64,000 nucleotides of DNA from Actinoplanes siamensis (GCF_016862395.1 NZ_BOMW01000034.1:1-64000), one strand, 5' to 3'; positions 31,701-40,382 are shown, counted from the stretch's first letter. Notes: generated from the letters alone by a model not told the origin. Program-made: numbers and translations.

Positions 31701-31750
31701 CACGGGAGCGGACCGCGTCGCACAGCCAGGCCCGAGGATCCCGTCCTCAC
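28697..31750 (-). CDS. cvnA: Conservon sensor histidine kinase-like protein with long Pro/Ala tail (CvnA-like)
   Basis: A 1017-residue membrane receptor. Helix 1 lies at about 28-47 and helix 2 at 320-340. Between them is an extracytoplasmic nitrate/nitrite-sensor-type helical domain. A HAMP segment (about 341-420) and LDHLATRMRRNDENLLVLAG (469-488) follow. The ATPase domain has the N box ELLDNA (542-547) and DHGLGI (574-579). From about residue 650 on, roughly 370 residues are low-complexity Pro/Ala/Ser/Arg, including six to seven copies of a heptapeptide. The GTG start has AAGGAG 5 nt upstream. It heads the four-gene conservon. Whether it phosphorylates anything is unknown. Confidence 0.93.
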   Translation of the reverse strand: MRTGSSGLAVRRGPLPWLRDARIRAKLAGLLVIPLTAVLVLATVRLMDVRGRASDAGRVADLTGLGTDLSGLTRLLHRERMAAAAFLTDPDASPDAYRDATESVDAQAQTFRRHRGELRAVPARVGERLQLIQEQLGTLTDTRGAVWARKDVTVATAVQRYGEILDELSDFDESVSQIAMPGATADGLRALAAFSRIQAATADQEAAAYVVRITGQLSSVWQQELIGARAARQDALDDFRKIAGADQVGLVEAALADAAVARADGLVTRLTGAGAVPVGELTKAYGQVLDRLRTAETTLEAEILEVAQDDSSATTKRSTLEFVVVLLVLIAALALAFYLGRNLHLSLRRLREGALAVAHRDLPDAVSRLQDVESLGEGGVDRIVAQTRDPIRLTERDEFGQVAEAFNMVHREAIRVAAEQAALRTSVSAMFLSLARRSQALVDRMIGELDQIERAEEDPKRLAKLFDLDHLATRMRRNDENLLVLAGADVGAPRREDALLVDVLRAAQSEVELYHRVEFGAIDTDVSIAAAAVNDVVRLIAELLDNATRFSPPTTVVMAQGRLAGDHATVSVEDHGLGISPEQLEQINRRLNEPAEVDASAFRLMGFAVIARLAARHGIGVRLLPHRDGGTIAEITLPAEIVVLPGAPATNPGRAASWTRPGPAPQPVGGGERRPEVRPPIRATPAHPHAPALPRWAQMAAERPAELDLRPTPDRPKLPTRVPQPAAPMDPPSAPLFAPVSAGPQPVSATPSWARSDSAQHPVSAPASPVSAPASPVSAPASPAPAPASPAPAPASPAPAPASPVSGPGSPVEAAEPIHVEMQHNWFESEPDSSAGAGRPGAPDWQGMPTAGYAPAPVSAAPVPVSTTPAMRAETNNRPETPDNAEANTRENRDHRASRTEPNTPENRTIPQPAVPRPRTAPEDRWRTAADEGWQRAMAASAPQDAGTTRSGLPKRIPQAQLVPGGVQETPRAHNRRSPDDVRGLLSAYTRGVQRGRTDGVAEPAAAAPQAPKENEQ
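29319..29465 (-). repeat. 21-bp tandem repeats inside cvnA
   Basis: Seven consecutive 21-bp units run here: one degenerate (29319-29339), three of the form GGCGAGGCCGGAGCC-GGAGCC, one hybrid, and two with GGGGAAGCC and GAAACC. Each encodes seven residues such as PASPAPA or PASPVSA. Because the unit is a multiple of three, copy-number change would leave the frame intact. Confidence 0.9.
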
Positions 31751-32353
31751 GACATCTCCTTCGCGGTCGTCCCGCCTCGCTGAACGCCCCGGAGCGCTGT
31801 CGTCGCCTCCGCGGCGCCGCCCGGGGTCTGCGGTCCGGCCCCGTCCGGCGCACGCAGCAAGGTCCCTGCCGTTATCGGCACGGCGGCGATTTCATCAGAC
31901 CCCCGGCGGTTTTGGGAAGCCTGGATCCTCCCGGAAACCACCCGGCTGTCCGGGTGGTAACCGCGCGCGTGCCGTCCCGCCGGCCGGCAGCGCGGCGTTG
32001 ACGTGCGCGAATGCCTCATCCGAGACCGCTCCGGCGGTCACGGCAACCGAACACCTTCACGATTCCAACCACTATGTGAGAGTCCTGTTCCGTGCGCTGA
32101 GGAAACCGCGGCATCTGAGCAGGGGTCTCACGTTCGCAAGGATCGGCACGACGCGACGGACTCGTTGTCCGTGCCGGACAGTGTCCACTCTGGAGCGTGG
32201 TCTGGCAACTGTTCCGTACGTTGTATTGAAGTTACTCGCCGTAACGTATAGCAATCGAGGTTCTTCTATTGACGAAGATCCAGACTTTAGGGTGCCTTAA
32301 GAAGGCGGGCTCCCCCTGGCGAACCGGCCGCCGCATTCCGTAACGTGCCCGGC
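31751..32353. other. Divergent intergenic region between the conservon and a membrane-protein gene
   Basis: About 600 bases with a noticeably AT-richer patch near 32080-32290. It must hold the conservon promoter and the promoter of the gene at 32354. A minus-strand frame (31747-32019, 90 codons) ends on cvnA in a GTGA overlap, but I do not recognise its product and no ribosome site supports it. I see no RNA gene. Confidence 0.5.
32341..32346 (+). promoter_or_regulatory. -10 element of a leaderless membrane-protein gene
   Basis: TAACGT fits TANNNT and ends 7 nt before the ATG at 32354. A weak TGGCGA lies near the expected -35 position. Confidence 0.45.
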
Positions 32354-33829
32354 ATGGCAATTCGGAGCTGGGTGAAGTTGCTGGCCACCACCGCCACGGC
32401 CGCCGCCGTGGTCGGAGCCGGCCAACTCGGCATGGCCTACGGACTCGGCATCGTCCGGCTGGATCGCGTTCTCGACGTCACTGCCCGTGATCAATGGACG
32501 GCACAACTCGCCTGGGTCGCCTGGATCACGATGAGCGCCGCCGCGATCGGCGCGATCGTCGCCACCGCTCTGGGCGCCCGCTGGCGCACCCGCCCGGTGG
32601 GCGCCGGCGGCGCGCTCTCGATCGGCATCGCGGCCGGCCTCGGCTCGCTCGCCGTCCTCCCGCTGACCATGCAGCCGGCCCGGTCCGCGCAGGTCGCCGG
32701 GGTGCAGCCGGTCTTCGTGATCGGCGTGGCCGCCGGGCTCGGCGCCGCGGCCGGCGTCTTCGCCGCCTGGGCGGTCGCCGCCAAGCCGGCGGCGCGCTGG
32801 AACGCGGCGGCGCTGAGCGTGCTGATGTGGATCGTGGCGCTGGTCTCGATCGTCCCGTCGCTGCTGCCCGGCCACACCCCGATCGGGATCCGGCTCGGCG
32901 TGCTGAGCGGCAGCCTCGTCCCGCCAGCCGTGGCCGCGCACACCGCCCTGCTGACCATGCCGGTGCTGTCGCTGCTCGCCGGCCTGGCGACCGGCTGGGT
33001 GGCCCGCGGCCGCCGGCTGCCGGTCCTGGCCGCCGGCCTGGCCGGGCTGACCGGGCCGGCGCTGCTCACCGCGGCGTATCTGGTGGCCGGGCCGGAGGCG
33101 GGCGCGGCCGGGTTCCAGCACGACCCGTACTGGTCGGCGATGACCGCGTGCGGCGCCGGAGTGCTCGGATCGGTGCTCGCGGCCGTCCCGGGCCAGGTGC
33201 CGTCCGAGAAGGCCCGGCCCGAGCCGGAGTCCGGGCCGGAGTCCGGCCCGGCCGCCCCACCGGCCGCCCCACCGGCCGTCCCACCGGCCGTCCCACCAGC
33301 CGCCCCACCGGCCGTCCCGGCTCCGCCGCTGCCGAAGCGCGACGTGCCGGTCCGGTCCGCGATCGCGCAGGCCGCGGCCGCCGCCGCGCAGCGCCCCGAG
33401 GACCAGCTGCGCCCCTCCGACACCGGGGTCATCCCGGCGGCGGGCACTCCGAACAACCCGTTCGCCGGCGGCACCGGCAGCCCGTTCCGCTCAGGTGTGC
33501 CGTTCCCCCCGCAGCCGACCCCGACCCAGGCCCCGCCCAAGGCGCCGGCCCCGGAGAACCCGCCGCGCTTCTCCGGCCAGCGGCCGAAGGCGGCGCCGGG
33601 CTGGGGTGGGCGCCGCTCCCCCGCGCCCGCCGCTCCCCCGCAGCAGGCGCCGGGCGGCGACTCCTTCAACGGCTTCAACGCCGTGCACACCGGCTCGGTC
33701 ACCGCCGAGCAGTCCCGGGTCACCGCGCCGCGCGGTCCGGTGGTCGAGCCCACCTCGATCAGCGGCCCGCACCGGCCCGCCCAGGAGACCGACTACGTCG
33801 ACTGGGTGAGCGGGCTCGGCGGCCAGTAA
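32354..33829 (+). CDS. Polytopic membrane protein with Pro-rich cytoplasmic tail
   Basis: A 491-residue protein I cannot name. The first 290 residues contain about eight hydrophobic Ala/Gly/Val-rich membrane segments. The remaining 200 are a disordered tail with PPAA/PPAV repeats (12-bp DNA repeats at about 33249-33320), PVRSAIAQAAAAAAQ, and several Pro/Gly/Asn stretches. It ends with ETDYVDWVSGLGGQ, whose conserved look suggests a short peptide that binds something. The ATG at 32354 has no Shine-Dalgarno sequence but a -10 element 7 nt upstream, so it is probably leaderless. It diverges from the conservon. Confidence 0.8.
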   Translation: MAIRSWVKLLATTATAAAVVGAGQLGMAYGLGIVRLDRVLDVTARDQWTAQLAWVAWITMSAAAIGAIVATALGARWRTRPVGAGGALSIGIAAGLGSLAVLPLTMQPARSAQVAGVQPVFVIGVAAGLGAAAGVFAAWAVAAKPAARWNAAALSVLMWIVALVSIVPSLLPGHTPIGIRLGVLSGSLVPPAVAAHTALLTMPVLSLLAGLATGWVARGRRLPVLAAGLAGLTGPALLTAAYLVAGPEAGAAGFQHDPYWSAMTACGAGVLGSVLAAVPGQVPSEKARPEPESGPESGPAAPPAAPPAVPPAVPPAAPPAVPAPPLPKRDVPVRSAIAQAAAAAAQRPEDQLRPSDTGVIPAAGTPNNPFAGGTGSPFRSGVPFPPQPTPTQAPPKAPAPENPPRFSGQRPKAAPGWGGRRSPAPAAPPQQAPGGDSFNGFNAVHTGSVTAEQSRVTAPRGPVVEPTSISGPHRPAQETDYVDWVSGLGGQ

Positions 33830-33943
33830 AGCATGCGTAAACTCCGATGGAATGATGCATCCGGGAGGTACCGCCAGGCACCTCGTGCGGAGACGATGAC
33901 CGGTGTCCGGGATCTACCACCCTTCTGGCATCGGAGTTCGAAC

Positions 33944-34372
33944 GTGACTGGTCCCCTGCCCCGCGTACGCCGGCTGCTCCTCGGCCTGGCCGTGGTCCTC
34001 GGCCTGGCCGGCACCGCCCTGGTCGCCCCCGCCGTGGTCGCGCCCACCCACACCGCGGCCGCGCAGGCCGCCGTCTACCCCACCTGCACGATCAGCCGCT
34101 GCTCTGCCGCGCGCACCGCGGTCAACGGCTGGAAGACGCTCGGCTGGCCGCTCAGCGCCGGCTGGTACTCCTGGCCCTACGGCAACTACAACTACACCGG
34201 TGGCACCTTCCAGAACCGGGAGGGCTACCTGCCGTCGGCCACCTACAACGAGTACGACGTCTACTCGCGCGCCAAGGGCGCGTCGCGGGACGCCTACCGC
34301 ATCGTGGTCGACCGCGGCACGAAGGTCGCGTACTTCACGCCCGATCACTACGTGACCTTCTACAAGCTCTGA
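33944..34372 (+). CDS. Secreted guanyl-preferring ribonuclease, RNase Sa/T1 (N1) family
   Basis: A 142-residue exported RNase. Residues 1-42 form a signal peptide (RVRR, then a hydrophobic run, ending THTAAAQA). The mature part matches Streptomyces RNase Sa: TFQNREGYLP, the catalytic Glu in YNEYDV (Glu103), arginines at 115 and 119 in ASRDAYRIVV, and the catalytic His in PDHYVTF (His135). Spacing between these four residues is within one residue of Glu54, Arg65, Arg69 and His85 of RNase Sa. Only Cys48 and Cys53 are present, not the RNase Sa disulfide pair. The GTG at 33944 has GGAG 8 nt upstream. No barstar-like inhibitor gene was recognised next to it. Confidence 0.88.
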   Translation: MTGPLPRVRRLLLGLAVVLGLAGTALVAPAVVAPTHTAAAQAAVYPTCTISRCSAARTAVNGWKTLGWPLSAGWYSWPYGNYNYTGGTFQNREGYLPSATYNEYDVYSRAKGASRDAYRIVVDRGTKVAYFTPDHYVTFYKL

Positions 34373-34390
34373 GAAGTCCTTCGGTACGTA

Positions 34391-34420
34391 CGCGGCGGCC
34401 GCCTCCGGACGGCCGCCGCG
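34391..34420 (+). terminator. Terminator hairpin between RNase gene and thiC
   Basis: CGCGGCGGCC and GGCCGCCGCG make a perfect 10-bp stem with a 10-base loop, 18 bases after the RNase stop. thiC converges from the other side and ends at 34559, so it may serve both. Confidence 0.6.
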
Positions 34421-34558
34421 CGCCGTTCGCCATTTTCCAAGCGGCTCCCGCAACCCGCGCGCACCGGACGGCACCCGGGCGGCGTCGCCGCTGCGGCAGC
34501 GGAAGCGGACGTGCGCCCGCCGGCTACGACACCGGCAGGCACACCCGTCCCCACCGGG

Positions 34559-36076
<1,518 letters not shown>

Positions 36077-36149
36077 GATTCCTCCCAGATAGGTACAAAG
36101 CCGGCGGCCGCTGGCAGCGCTGATCCGCCGGAGTCTCCAGACGGGCCGG

Positions 36150-36917
36150 TTAGGACCGAGCCCAGAAGTGGTCGAGCGGGCCCGGACCGGCGCCCAGCTC
36201 CCAGCCGGCGCCGCCGCGCAGCGCCCCGGCGACGTACTCCTTCGCGGCCGCCACCGCGGCCGGCACCGGATCGCCGAGCGCCAGCCGCACCGCGATCGCG
36301 GAGGAGAACGTGCACCCCGAACCGTGGTTGTTCGGCGTGCGCACCGGCTCCCCGGGCAGCGTGGTGACGACGCCGTCGTGCCAGAGCACGTCGACCGCGA
36401 GCTCGCTGCCGGTCACCACCACGGCGCGCGGCCCGGTCGCGGCCAGCTCGGTCGCCATCGCGGCCATCTCCGAGGTGGTCTCGACCGGACGTCCGCCGAG
36501 GGCGCCGGCTTCCTGCCGGTTCGGCGTGACGACCCGGGCGTACGGCATGAGCACCGAGACCACCGCGGCCTCCCCGAGCCGGCTGCCCGAGGTGGACACC
36601 AGCACCGGGTCGACGACGAGGTTCGGCAGCTCGGCGGCCCGGTCGGCGATCACCTTGGCGACGGCCGGATCCGCGATCATCCCGACCTTGACGGCGGCCA
36701 CCGGCAGATCGGTCAGCACGGCGTCGAGCTGCGCGGCGACGACCTCGGCCGGCACCGGGTGGATCGCGGTCACGCCGAGCGTGTTCTGCGCGGTGATCGC
36801 GGTGAGCACCGAGGTGCCGTAGGCCCCCAGCGCCGCGAACGTCTTGAGGTCGGCCTGGATCCCGGCTCCCCCGCCGGAGTCCGACCCCGCGATGGTCAGC
36901 ACCACCGGCGGCGTCAC
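36150..36917 (-). CDS. thiD: Hydroxymethylpyrimidine (phosphate) kinase ThiD
   Basis: ThiD phosphorylates HMP and HMP-phosphate to the pyrophosphate used by ThiE. The 255 residues belong to the ribokinase family: VLTIAGSDSGGGAGIQADLKTFAALG at the N-terminus, VKVGMIAD, LVVDPVLVSTSG, and NHGSGCTFSSAIA with the conserved Cys near residue 209. I chose the GTG at 36917, which overlaps the upstream thiE-like stop by 4 nt (GTGA). Confidence 0.97.
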   Translation of the reverse strand: MTPPVVLTIAGSDSGGGAGIQADLKTFAALGAYGTSVLTAITAQNTLGVTAIHPVPAEVVAAQLDAVLTDLPVAAVKVGMIADPAVAKVIADRAAELPNLVVDPVLVSTSGSRLGEAAVVSVLMPYARVVTPNRQEAGALGGRPVETTSEMAAMATELAATGPRAVVVTGSELAVDVLWHDGVVTTLPGEPVRTPNNHGSGCTFSSAIAVRLALGDPVPAAVAAAKEYVAGALRGGAGWELGAGPGPLDHFWARS

Positions 36918-37681
36918 ACCCTCACCCCCCGCGCGCGGGCCGGGCCCACCCCAGGCCCCGCGACCCATCCCTGCCGTCCGGCCTCCGAAGGTCCCTCGAT
37001 CCCTCCGACACCCCCCGCACCGCCAGCCACCAGCCCGCGGCTGGCCGCCAGGGGTGCCTCACGGGTCCGGAGCGACCGCTCAGCGCCGGCCGGCAGGTCA
37101 CGGCTGGTCGCCAGGGGTGTCTCGCGGGTGAAGGCGGTGGCCAGGGTCCGGGCTGCCCGCTCCGGGTCCGGGGCTCGCATGATCGCGCCGAGGACGGCGA
37201 TGCCGGCGGCTCCGGCGGCCGCGCACTCCGCGGCCCGCTCCGCCGAATCGACCCCGCCGAGCGCCAGCCACGGCCGGGCGCCGGCCAGCGCGGCCGCGTG
37301 CGTGGCGCCCAGCGGCGGGCCGTAGCCCGGCTTGGTCGCGGTCGGGTAGATCGGCGAGAGCGTCACGTAGTCCACGCCGGACAGCGGCTCGGCGCCGTGC
37401 CACGAGCGCCCCACCAGAGGCACCCCCGGGGGCACCGGATCGGCCGCGGACAGGTGCACAGCGGTCCCGCCCAGCGGATCCGGGCCGGCCACGATCAGCC
37501 GCCCGGCGGGGACCACGGAGCGCAGTTGCTCGACGAGGGCGACGCGCCCGTCGTACGGCAGATCGCGCTCCCGCAACACCACCCACTCAGCGCCACCGCG
37601 CACCGCCGCCGCGACCACCTCCACCAGCGGCCCGGTTGCGGACCGCCGATCGGTGAGCACCACCAGCCCGCCCGGCGTCAC
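36914..37681 (-). CDS. ThiE/TenI-like protein with repetitive C-terminal tail
   Basis: A second TMP-synthase-superfamily protein, about 255 residues. The barrel covers residues 1-165, with GGLVVLTDRR, WVVLRERDL, VHLSAADP, VGRSWHGAEPL, SPIYPTATKPGYGPPLG and LALGGVDSAE. It lacks the Asn-Asp pair that binds Mg in ThiE and has a Ser-Trp-His where TenI carries its catalytic His region, so a TenI-like thiazole tautomerase or regulatory role is likelier than TMP synthase. The last 80 residues are low complexity and are encoded partly by a 63-bp repeat. GTG at 37681 overlaps the thiG stop by 4 nt; GTG at 37684 is also possible. Confidence 0.8.
   Translation of the reverse strand: MTPGGLVVLTDRRSATGPLVEVVAAAVRGGAEWVVLRERDLPYDGRVALVEQLRSVVPAGRLIVAGPDPLGGTAVHLSAADPVPPGVPLVGRSWHGAEPLSGVDYVTLSPIYPTATKPGYGPPLGATHAAALAGARPWLALGGVDSAERAAECAAAGAAGIAVLGAIMRAPDPERAARTLATAFTRETPLATSRDLPAGAERSLRTREAPLAASRGLVAGGAGGVGGIEGPSEAGRQGWVAGPGVGPARARGVRV
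37037..37128 (+). repeat. 63-bp-period repeat, locus B (inside the ThiE-like gene)
   Basis: The segment starting GCGGCTGGCCGCCAGGGG at 37037 recurs at about 37100 as ACGGCTGGTCGCCAGGGG, a period of 63 bases. On the minus strand it encodes two 21-residue repeats (TRETPLATSRDL and TREAPLAASRGL begin them). The first copy matches 26941-26965 at 23 of 25 bases. Confidence 0.75.
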
Positions 37682-38421
37682 CACACCGGGATCCCCTCGT
37701 CCGAGGTGGACGCGACCGCGTGGAAGCGGCGCGGGATCCGCCCGGCCTCGCGGGCCAGGCGCCCGGCCGCGACCGCGTGCCGCATCGCCGCCGCCATCAC
37801 CGCCGGCTCGTCGGCCCGGGTGATCGCGCTGGCCACCAGCACCGCGTCGCAGCCCAGCTCCATCGCGAGCGCGGCGTCCGAGGCGGTGCCGATGCCGGCG
37901 TCCAGGACCACCGGGACGTCGACGTTCTGCCGGATCAGCTCGATGTGGTGCGGGTTCGAGATGCCCAGCCCGGAACCGATCGGCGAGCCGGCCGGCATCA
38001 CCGCGGCACAGCCCGCGTCGGCCAGCCGGCGGGCCAGGATCGGGTCGTCGGTGGTGTACGGCAGGACCGTGAACCCGTCCGCGACCAGCACCTCGGCCGC
38101 CCGCAGCAGCTCGACGCCGTCCGGCAGCAGGGTCCGCTCGTCGCCGATCACCTCGAGTTTGATCAGATCGGTCTCGAACGCCTCGCGGGCCAGCTGGGCG
38201 GTCTTGACCGCGTCCCCGGCGGTGAAGCAGCCGGCGGTGTTCGGCAGGATCCGCACCCGCAGCCGGTCCAGCATCGGCAGCAGGCCCGGCCCGGCCGCCT
38301 CGACCCGCCGCAGCGCGACCGTGACCAGATCGGTCTGCGACGCGACGATGGCCTCTTCGAGAGCGGCCAGGCTGTTCGCGCCGCCGGTGCCGAGGATCAG
38401 CCCGTTCTCCGGTAGGAACAT
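37678..38421 (-). CDS. thiG: Thiazole synthase ThiG
   Basis: ThiG condenses deoxyxylulose phosphate, dehydroglycine and ThiS-thiocarboxylate into the thiazole phosphate of thiamine. The 247-residue barrel protein contains LILGTGGANSL, the Schiff-base lysine in LIKLEVIGD (Lys88), TVLPYTTDDPILARRL, AVMPAGSPIGSGLGISNP and VVLDAGIGTASDAA. It lies 1 base after thiS and overlaps the ThiE-like gene. Confidence 0.97.
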   Translation of the reverse strand: MFLPENGLILGTGGANSLAALEEAIVASQTDLVTVALRRVEAAGPGLLPMLDRLRVRILPNTAGCFTAGDAVKTAQLAREAFETDLIKLEVIGDERTLLPDGVELLRAAEVLVADGFTVLPYTTDDPILARRLADAGCAAVMPAGSPIGSGLGISNPHHIELIRQNVDVPVVLDAGIGTASDAALAMELGCDAVLVASAITRADEPAVMAAAMRHAVAAGRLAREAGRIPRRFHAVASTSDEGIPVW

Positions 38422-38422
38422 C

Positions 38423-38623
38423 TTAACCGCCCTGCGCCGCGGTGAGCACCTCGACCGCGTCGCCGTCGGCCAGGCCGACCTGCGCCCAGGTGCTGCGCGG
38501 GACGACCGAGCCGTTCACGGCGACCGCGACGCCCCGGTGCGCGTCGGTGATCTCGGCGACCAGCGCGGCCACCGAGCAGGAGTCCGGCCGGGTCTGGTGC
38601 CGGCCGTTGACGATCAGGCGCAT
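38423..38623 (-). CDS. thiS: Sulfur carrier protein ThiS
   Basis: A 66-residue ubiquitin-fold protein that carries sulfur as a C-terminal thiocarboxylate to ThiG. It starts MRLIVNGRHQTRP and ends TAAQGG, with the required Gly-Gly. VAVAVNGSVVPRS is a typical family core. Its first codons overlap the end of thiO by 10 nt. No thiF adenylyltransferase is in the operon, so that function must be supplied elsewhere. Confidence 0.95.
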   Translation of the reverse strand: MRLIVNGRHQTRPDSCSVAALVAEITDAHRGVAVAVNGSVVPRSTWAQVGLADGDAVEVLTAAQGG

Positions 38624-39630
38624 CCGAACCTCCCGGGAGTGAAGTCGTCGATGATCGGGTCCGCTGTCCCGGTGAGCACCAGGTCGGCGACGAGCCGCGC
38701 GGTGATCGGGGTGAGCAGGATCCCGTTGCGGTGGTGGCCGGCGGCGACGAACACGTTGTCGCGCAGGCGGCCGATGATCGGGGCGTTGTCCGGGGTGCAC
38801 GGGCGGTGCCCGACGGTGACCTCGGCGAGCTCGTGGTCGGCGAGACCGGGGACCAGGTCGAGGGCGGCGCGCAGCAGGTCGTGGACGCCCCCGGCGGTGG
38901 GCTGCCGGTCGGTGCGCTCCTCCTGGGTGGCGCCGACGACGACCTCGCCGTCCGCCCGCGGGACCAGGTAGACGTGCCGGCCGTCCGCGGCGCCGTCGAT
39001 CACGTGCCGGAGCAGGCCCGGTTCGCCGCGCAGGCGGAGCACCTGGCCCTTGACCGGGCGGATCGGCAGGCCGGTGAGCGCCGCCGTGCCGCAGCCGGCC
39101 GCGACCACCGTCGCGTCCGCGACCACCTCGGACAGGTCGGCGACGTTCCGGCGGACGAGCCGGCCCGCGAGGATCTCGCGCAGGGCGGAGACCACCCGGC
39201 GGGGGTCCACTTGCCGCTCGGTGGGCGCGTGGGCGCCCGCCCGGATCCGCGGCGACAGGGCCGGTTCCAGATCCCGCACCTGCGAGCCGGTGAGCGGGGA
39301 CAACTTCTGATGCTTCCACTCGCGGGCCATCTCGGCCACGTCGTCCGCGGTCAGCGCCACCCCGACGGTCCCCGCGTCGTCGTAGCCGACGTCGCCCAGG
39401 GCCGCGGCGAACTCCGGCCACAGCCGGCTGGACGCTTCCAGCAGGCGCTCCAGCTGCGGGAACTCGAAGACCGACTCGCCGCCCGGAGCGAGCATCCCGG
39501 CGGCGACGTGCCAGGCGCCGTCCCCGCCGTCCGGGGCCGGGTCGTAGACCGTGACGTCCGCGCCGCGCCGCAGCAGTTCGGCTCCGGCGGCCAGCCCGAT
39601 GATCCCGCCGCCGACGATCCCGACCTTCAT
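38614..39630 (-). CDS. thiO: Glycine oxidase ThiO
   Basis: ThiO is a FAD-dependent oxidase that makes dehydroglycine for ThiG. The 338-residue protein has the dinucleotide-binding VGIVGGGIIGLAAGAELLRRG at the N-terminus, VYDPAP, AAGMLAPGGES, and GHHRNGILLTPITARLVADL near the C-terminus. The start at 39630 overlaps the end of thiE by 4 nt (ATGA). The oxidase rather than the radical ThiH route indicates an aerobic pathway. Confidence 0.96.
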   Translation of the reverse strand: MKVGIVGGGIIGLAAGAELLRRGADVTVYDPAPDGGDGAWHVAAGMLAPGGESVFEFPQLERLLEASSRLWPEFAAALGDVGYDDAGTVGVALTADDVAEMAREWKHQKLSPLTGSQVRDLEPALSPRIRAGAHAPTERQVDPRRVVSALREILAGRLVRRNVADLSEVVADATVVAAGCGTAALTGLPIRPVKGQVLRLRGEPGLLRHVIDGAADGRHVYLVPRADGEVVVGATQEERTDRQPTAGGVHDLLRAALDLVPGLADHELAEVTVGHRPCTPDNAPIIGRLRDNVFVAAGHHRNGILLTPITARLVADLVLTGTADPIIDDFTPGRFGCA

Positions 39631-40283
39631 GCCGCCGCCTCCGGCGAAGAGGCCGGCACGGGCGAAGCCGGCGCAGGACCGGAGACGACCGTGGGGCTCA
39701 GCGCGGCGAGGAACGCGGCGGCCGCCCCCCGCGGATCGGCGGCGAACGCGGAGACCGCCGCCACCCCGTGCGCCCGTCCCGCGAACAGCGCCACCCGATC
39801 CAGCGTGATCCCGCCGATCGCCACCACCGGCGTGCCCGGAACGGCGGCCGCGACGACCGCGATCCGACCGGGCCCGAGCGGTGGCGGCAGCCCGTCCTTG
39901 GTGGAGGTCTCGAACGCCGGCCCGACCCCCAGGTAGGTCGCGCCGTGCTCGACCGCGGCCCGCGCCGATTCCGGAGTACGGCAGGTCGCCCCGACCACCG
40001 CGTCCGGCCCGAGCACCCGCCGCACGGCCTCGACCGGCAGGTCGTCGGCGCCCACGTGCACCCCGTCGGCACCCGCCGCCAGCGCGACCCCGATCCGATC
40101 GTTGACCAGGCACATCGCCCCGGCCGCCCGGCAGATGCCGACCGCTTGCCGGGTCAGCGCGTACGCCGCGTTGTCAGTGGTCTTGACTCTGATCTGCACT
40201 GCCACGCCAGGCTGGGCCACACCGCGCACGACGTCGATGTCGTCGGTGATCACATGCAGTCGGGGGAACGAAAGAGCGTCCAT
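39627..40283 (-). CDS. thiE: Thiamine-phosphate synthase ThiE
   Basis: ThiE joins the pyrimidine and thiazole phosphates. The 218-residue barrel has the Mg-binding NDR region (CLVNDRIGVALAAGADGVHVGADDLP), VGVGPAFETSTKDGLPPPLG and VVAIGGI, so it keeps the catalytic features its paralogue in this operon lacks. It is the first gene of the operon; GGGAGGAG lies 9 nt upstream and belongs to the 3' edge of the TPP riboswitch. The last 25 residues are Ala/Pro/Ser-rich. Confidence 0.94.
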   Translation of the reverse strand: MDALSFPRLHVITDDIDVVRGVAQPGVAVQIRVKTTDNAAYALTRQAVGICRAAGAMCLVNDRIGVALAAGADGVHVGADDLPVEAVRRVLGPDAVVGATCRTPESARAAVEHGATYLGVGPAFETSTKDGLPPPLGPGRIAVVAAAVPGTPVVAIGGITLDRVALFAGRAHGVAAVSAFAADPRGAAAAFLAALSPTVVSGPAPASPVPASSPEAAA

Positions 40284-40290
40284 GACGCAC

Positions 40291-40382
40291 TCCTCCCTGC
40301 GCCGGCATTACCCGGATCAGGTTCGACGGTCGGGGGCCGCATCAGCCCCCCTCTCAGCCCGGTGCCCGGACTCCCGTGGGGT
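40291..40382 (-). promoter_or_regulatory. TPP riboswitch (THI box) of the thiamine operon
   Basis: On the minus strand the region reads, in order, the conserved GGGCTGAGA (TCTCAG at 40352-40357 on the plus strand), a variable GC-rich arm, then CCTGATCCGGGTAATGCC and GGCGCAGGGA. These are the defining blocks of the TPP aptamer. The ribosome site GGGAGGAG starts within the closing P1 region, so TPP binding should hide it and repress thiE translation. A TAGGGT at 40396-40401 is a possible -10. Confidence 0.95.

Noticed and set aside
28829..31783. A 984-codon open frame on the plus strand opposite cvnA
   Set aside because: Its composition is Arg/Gly/His-rich without domain features, while the minus strand encodes a clear conservon receptor.
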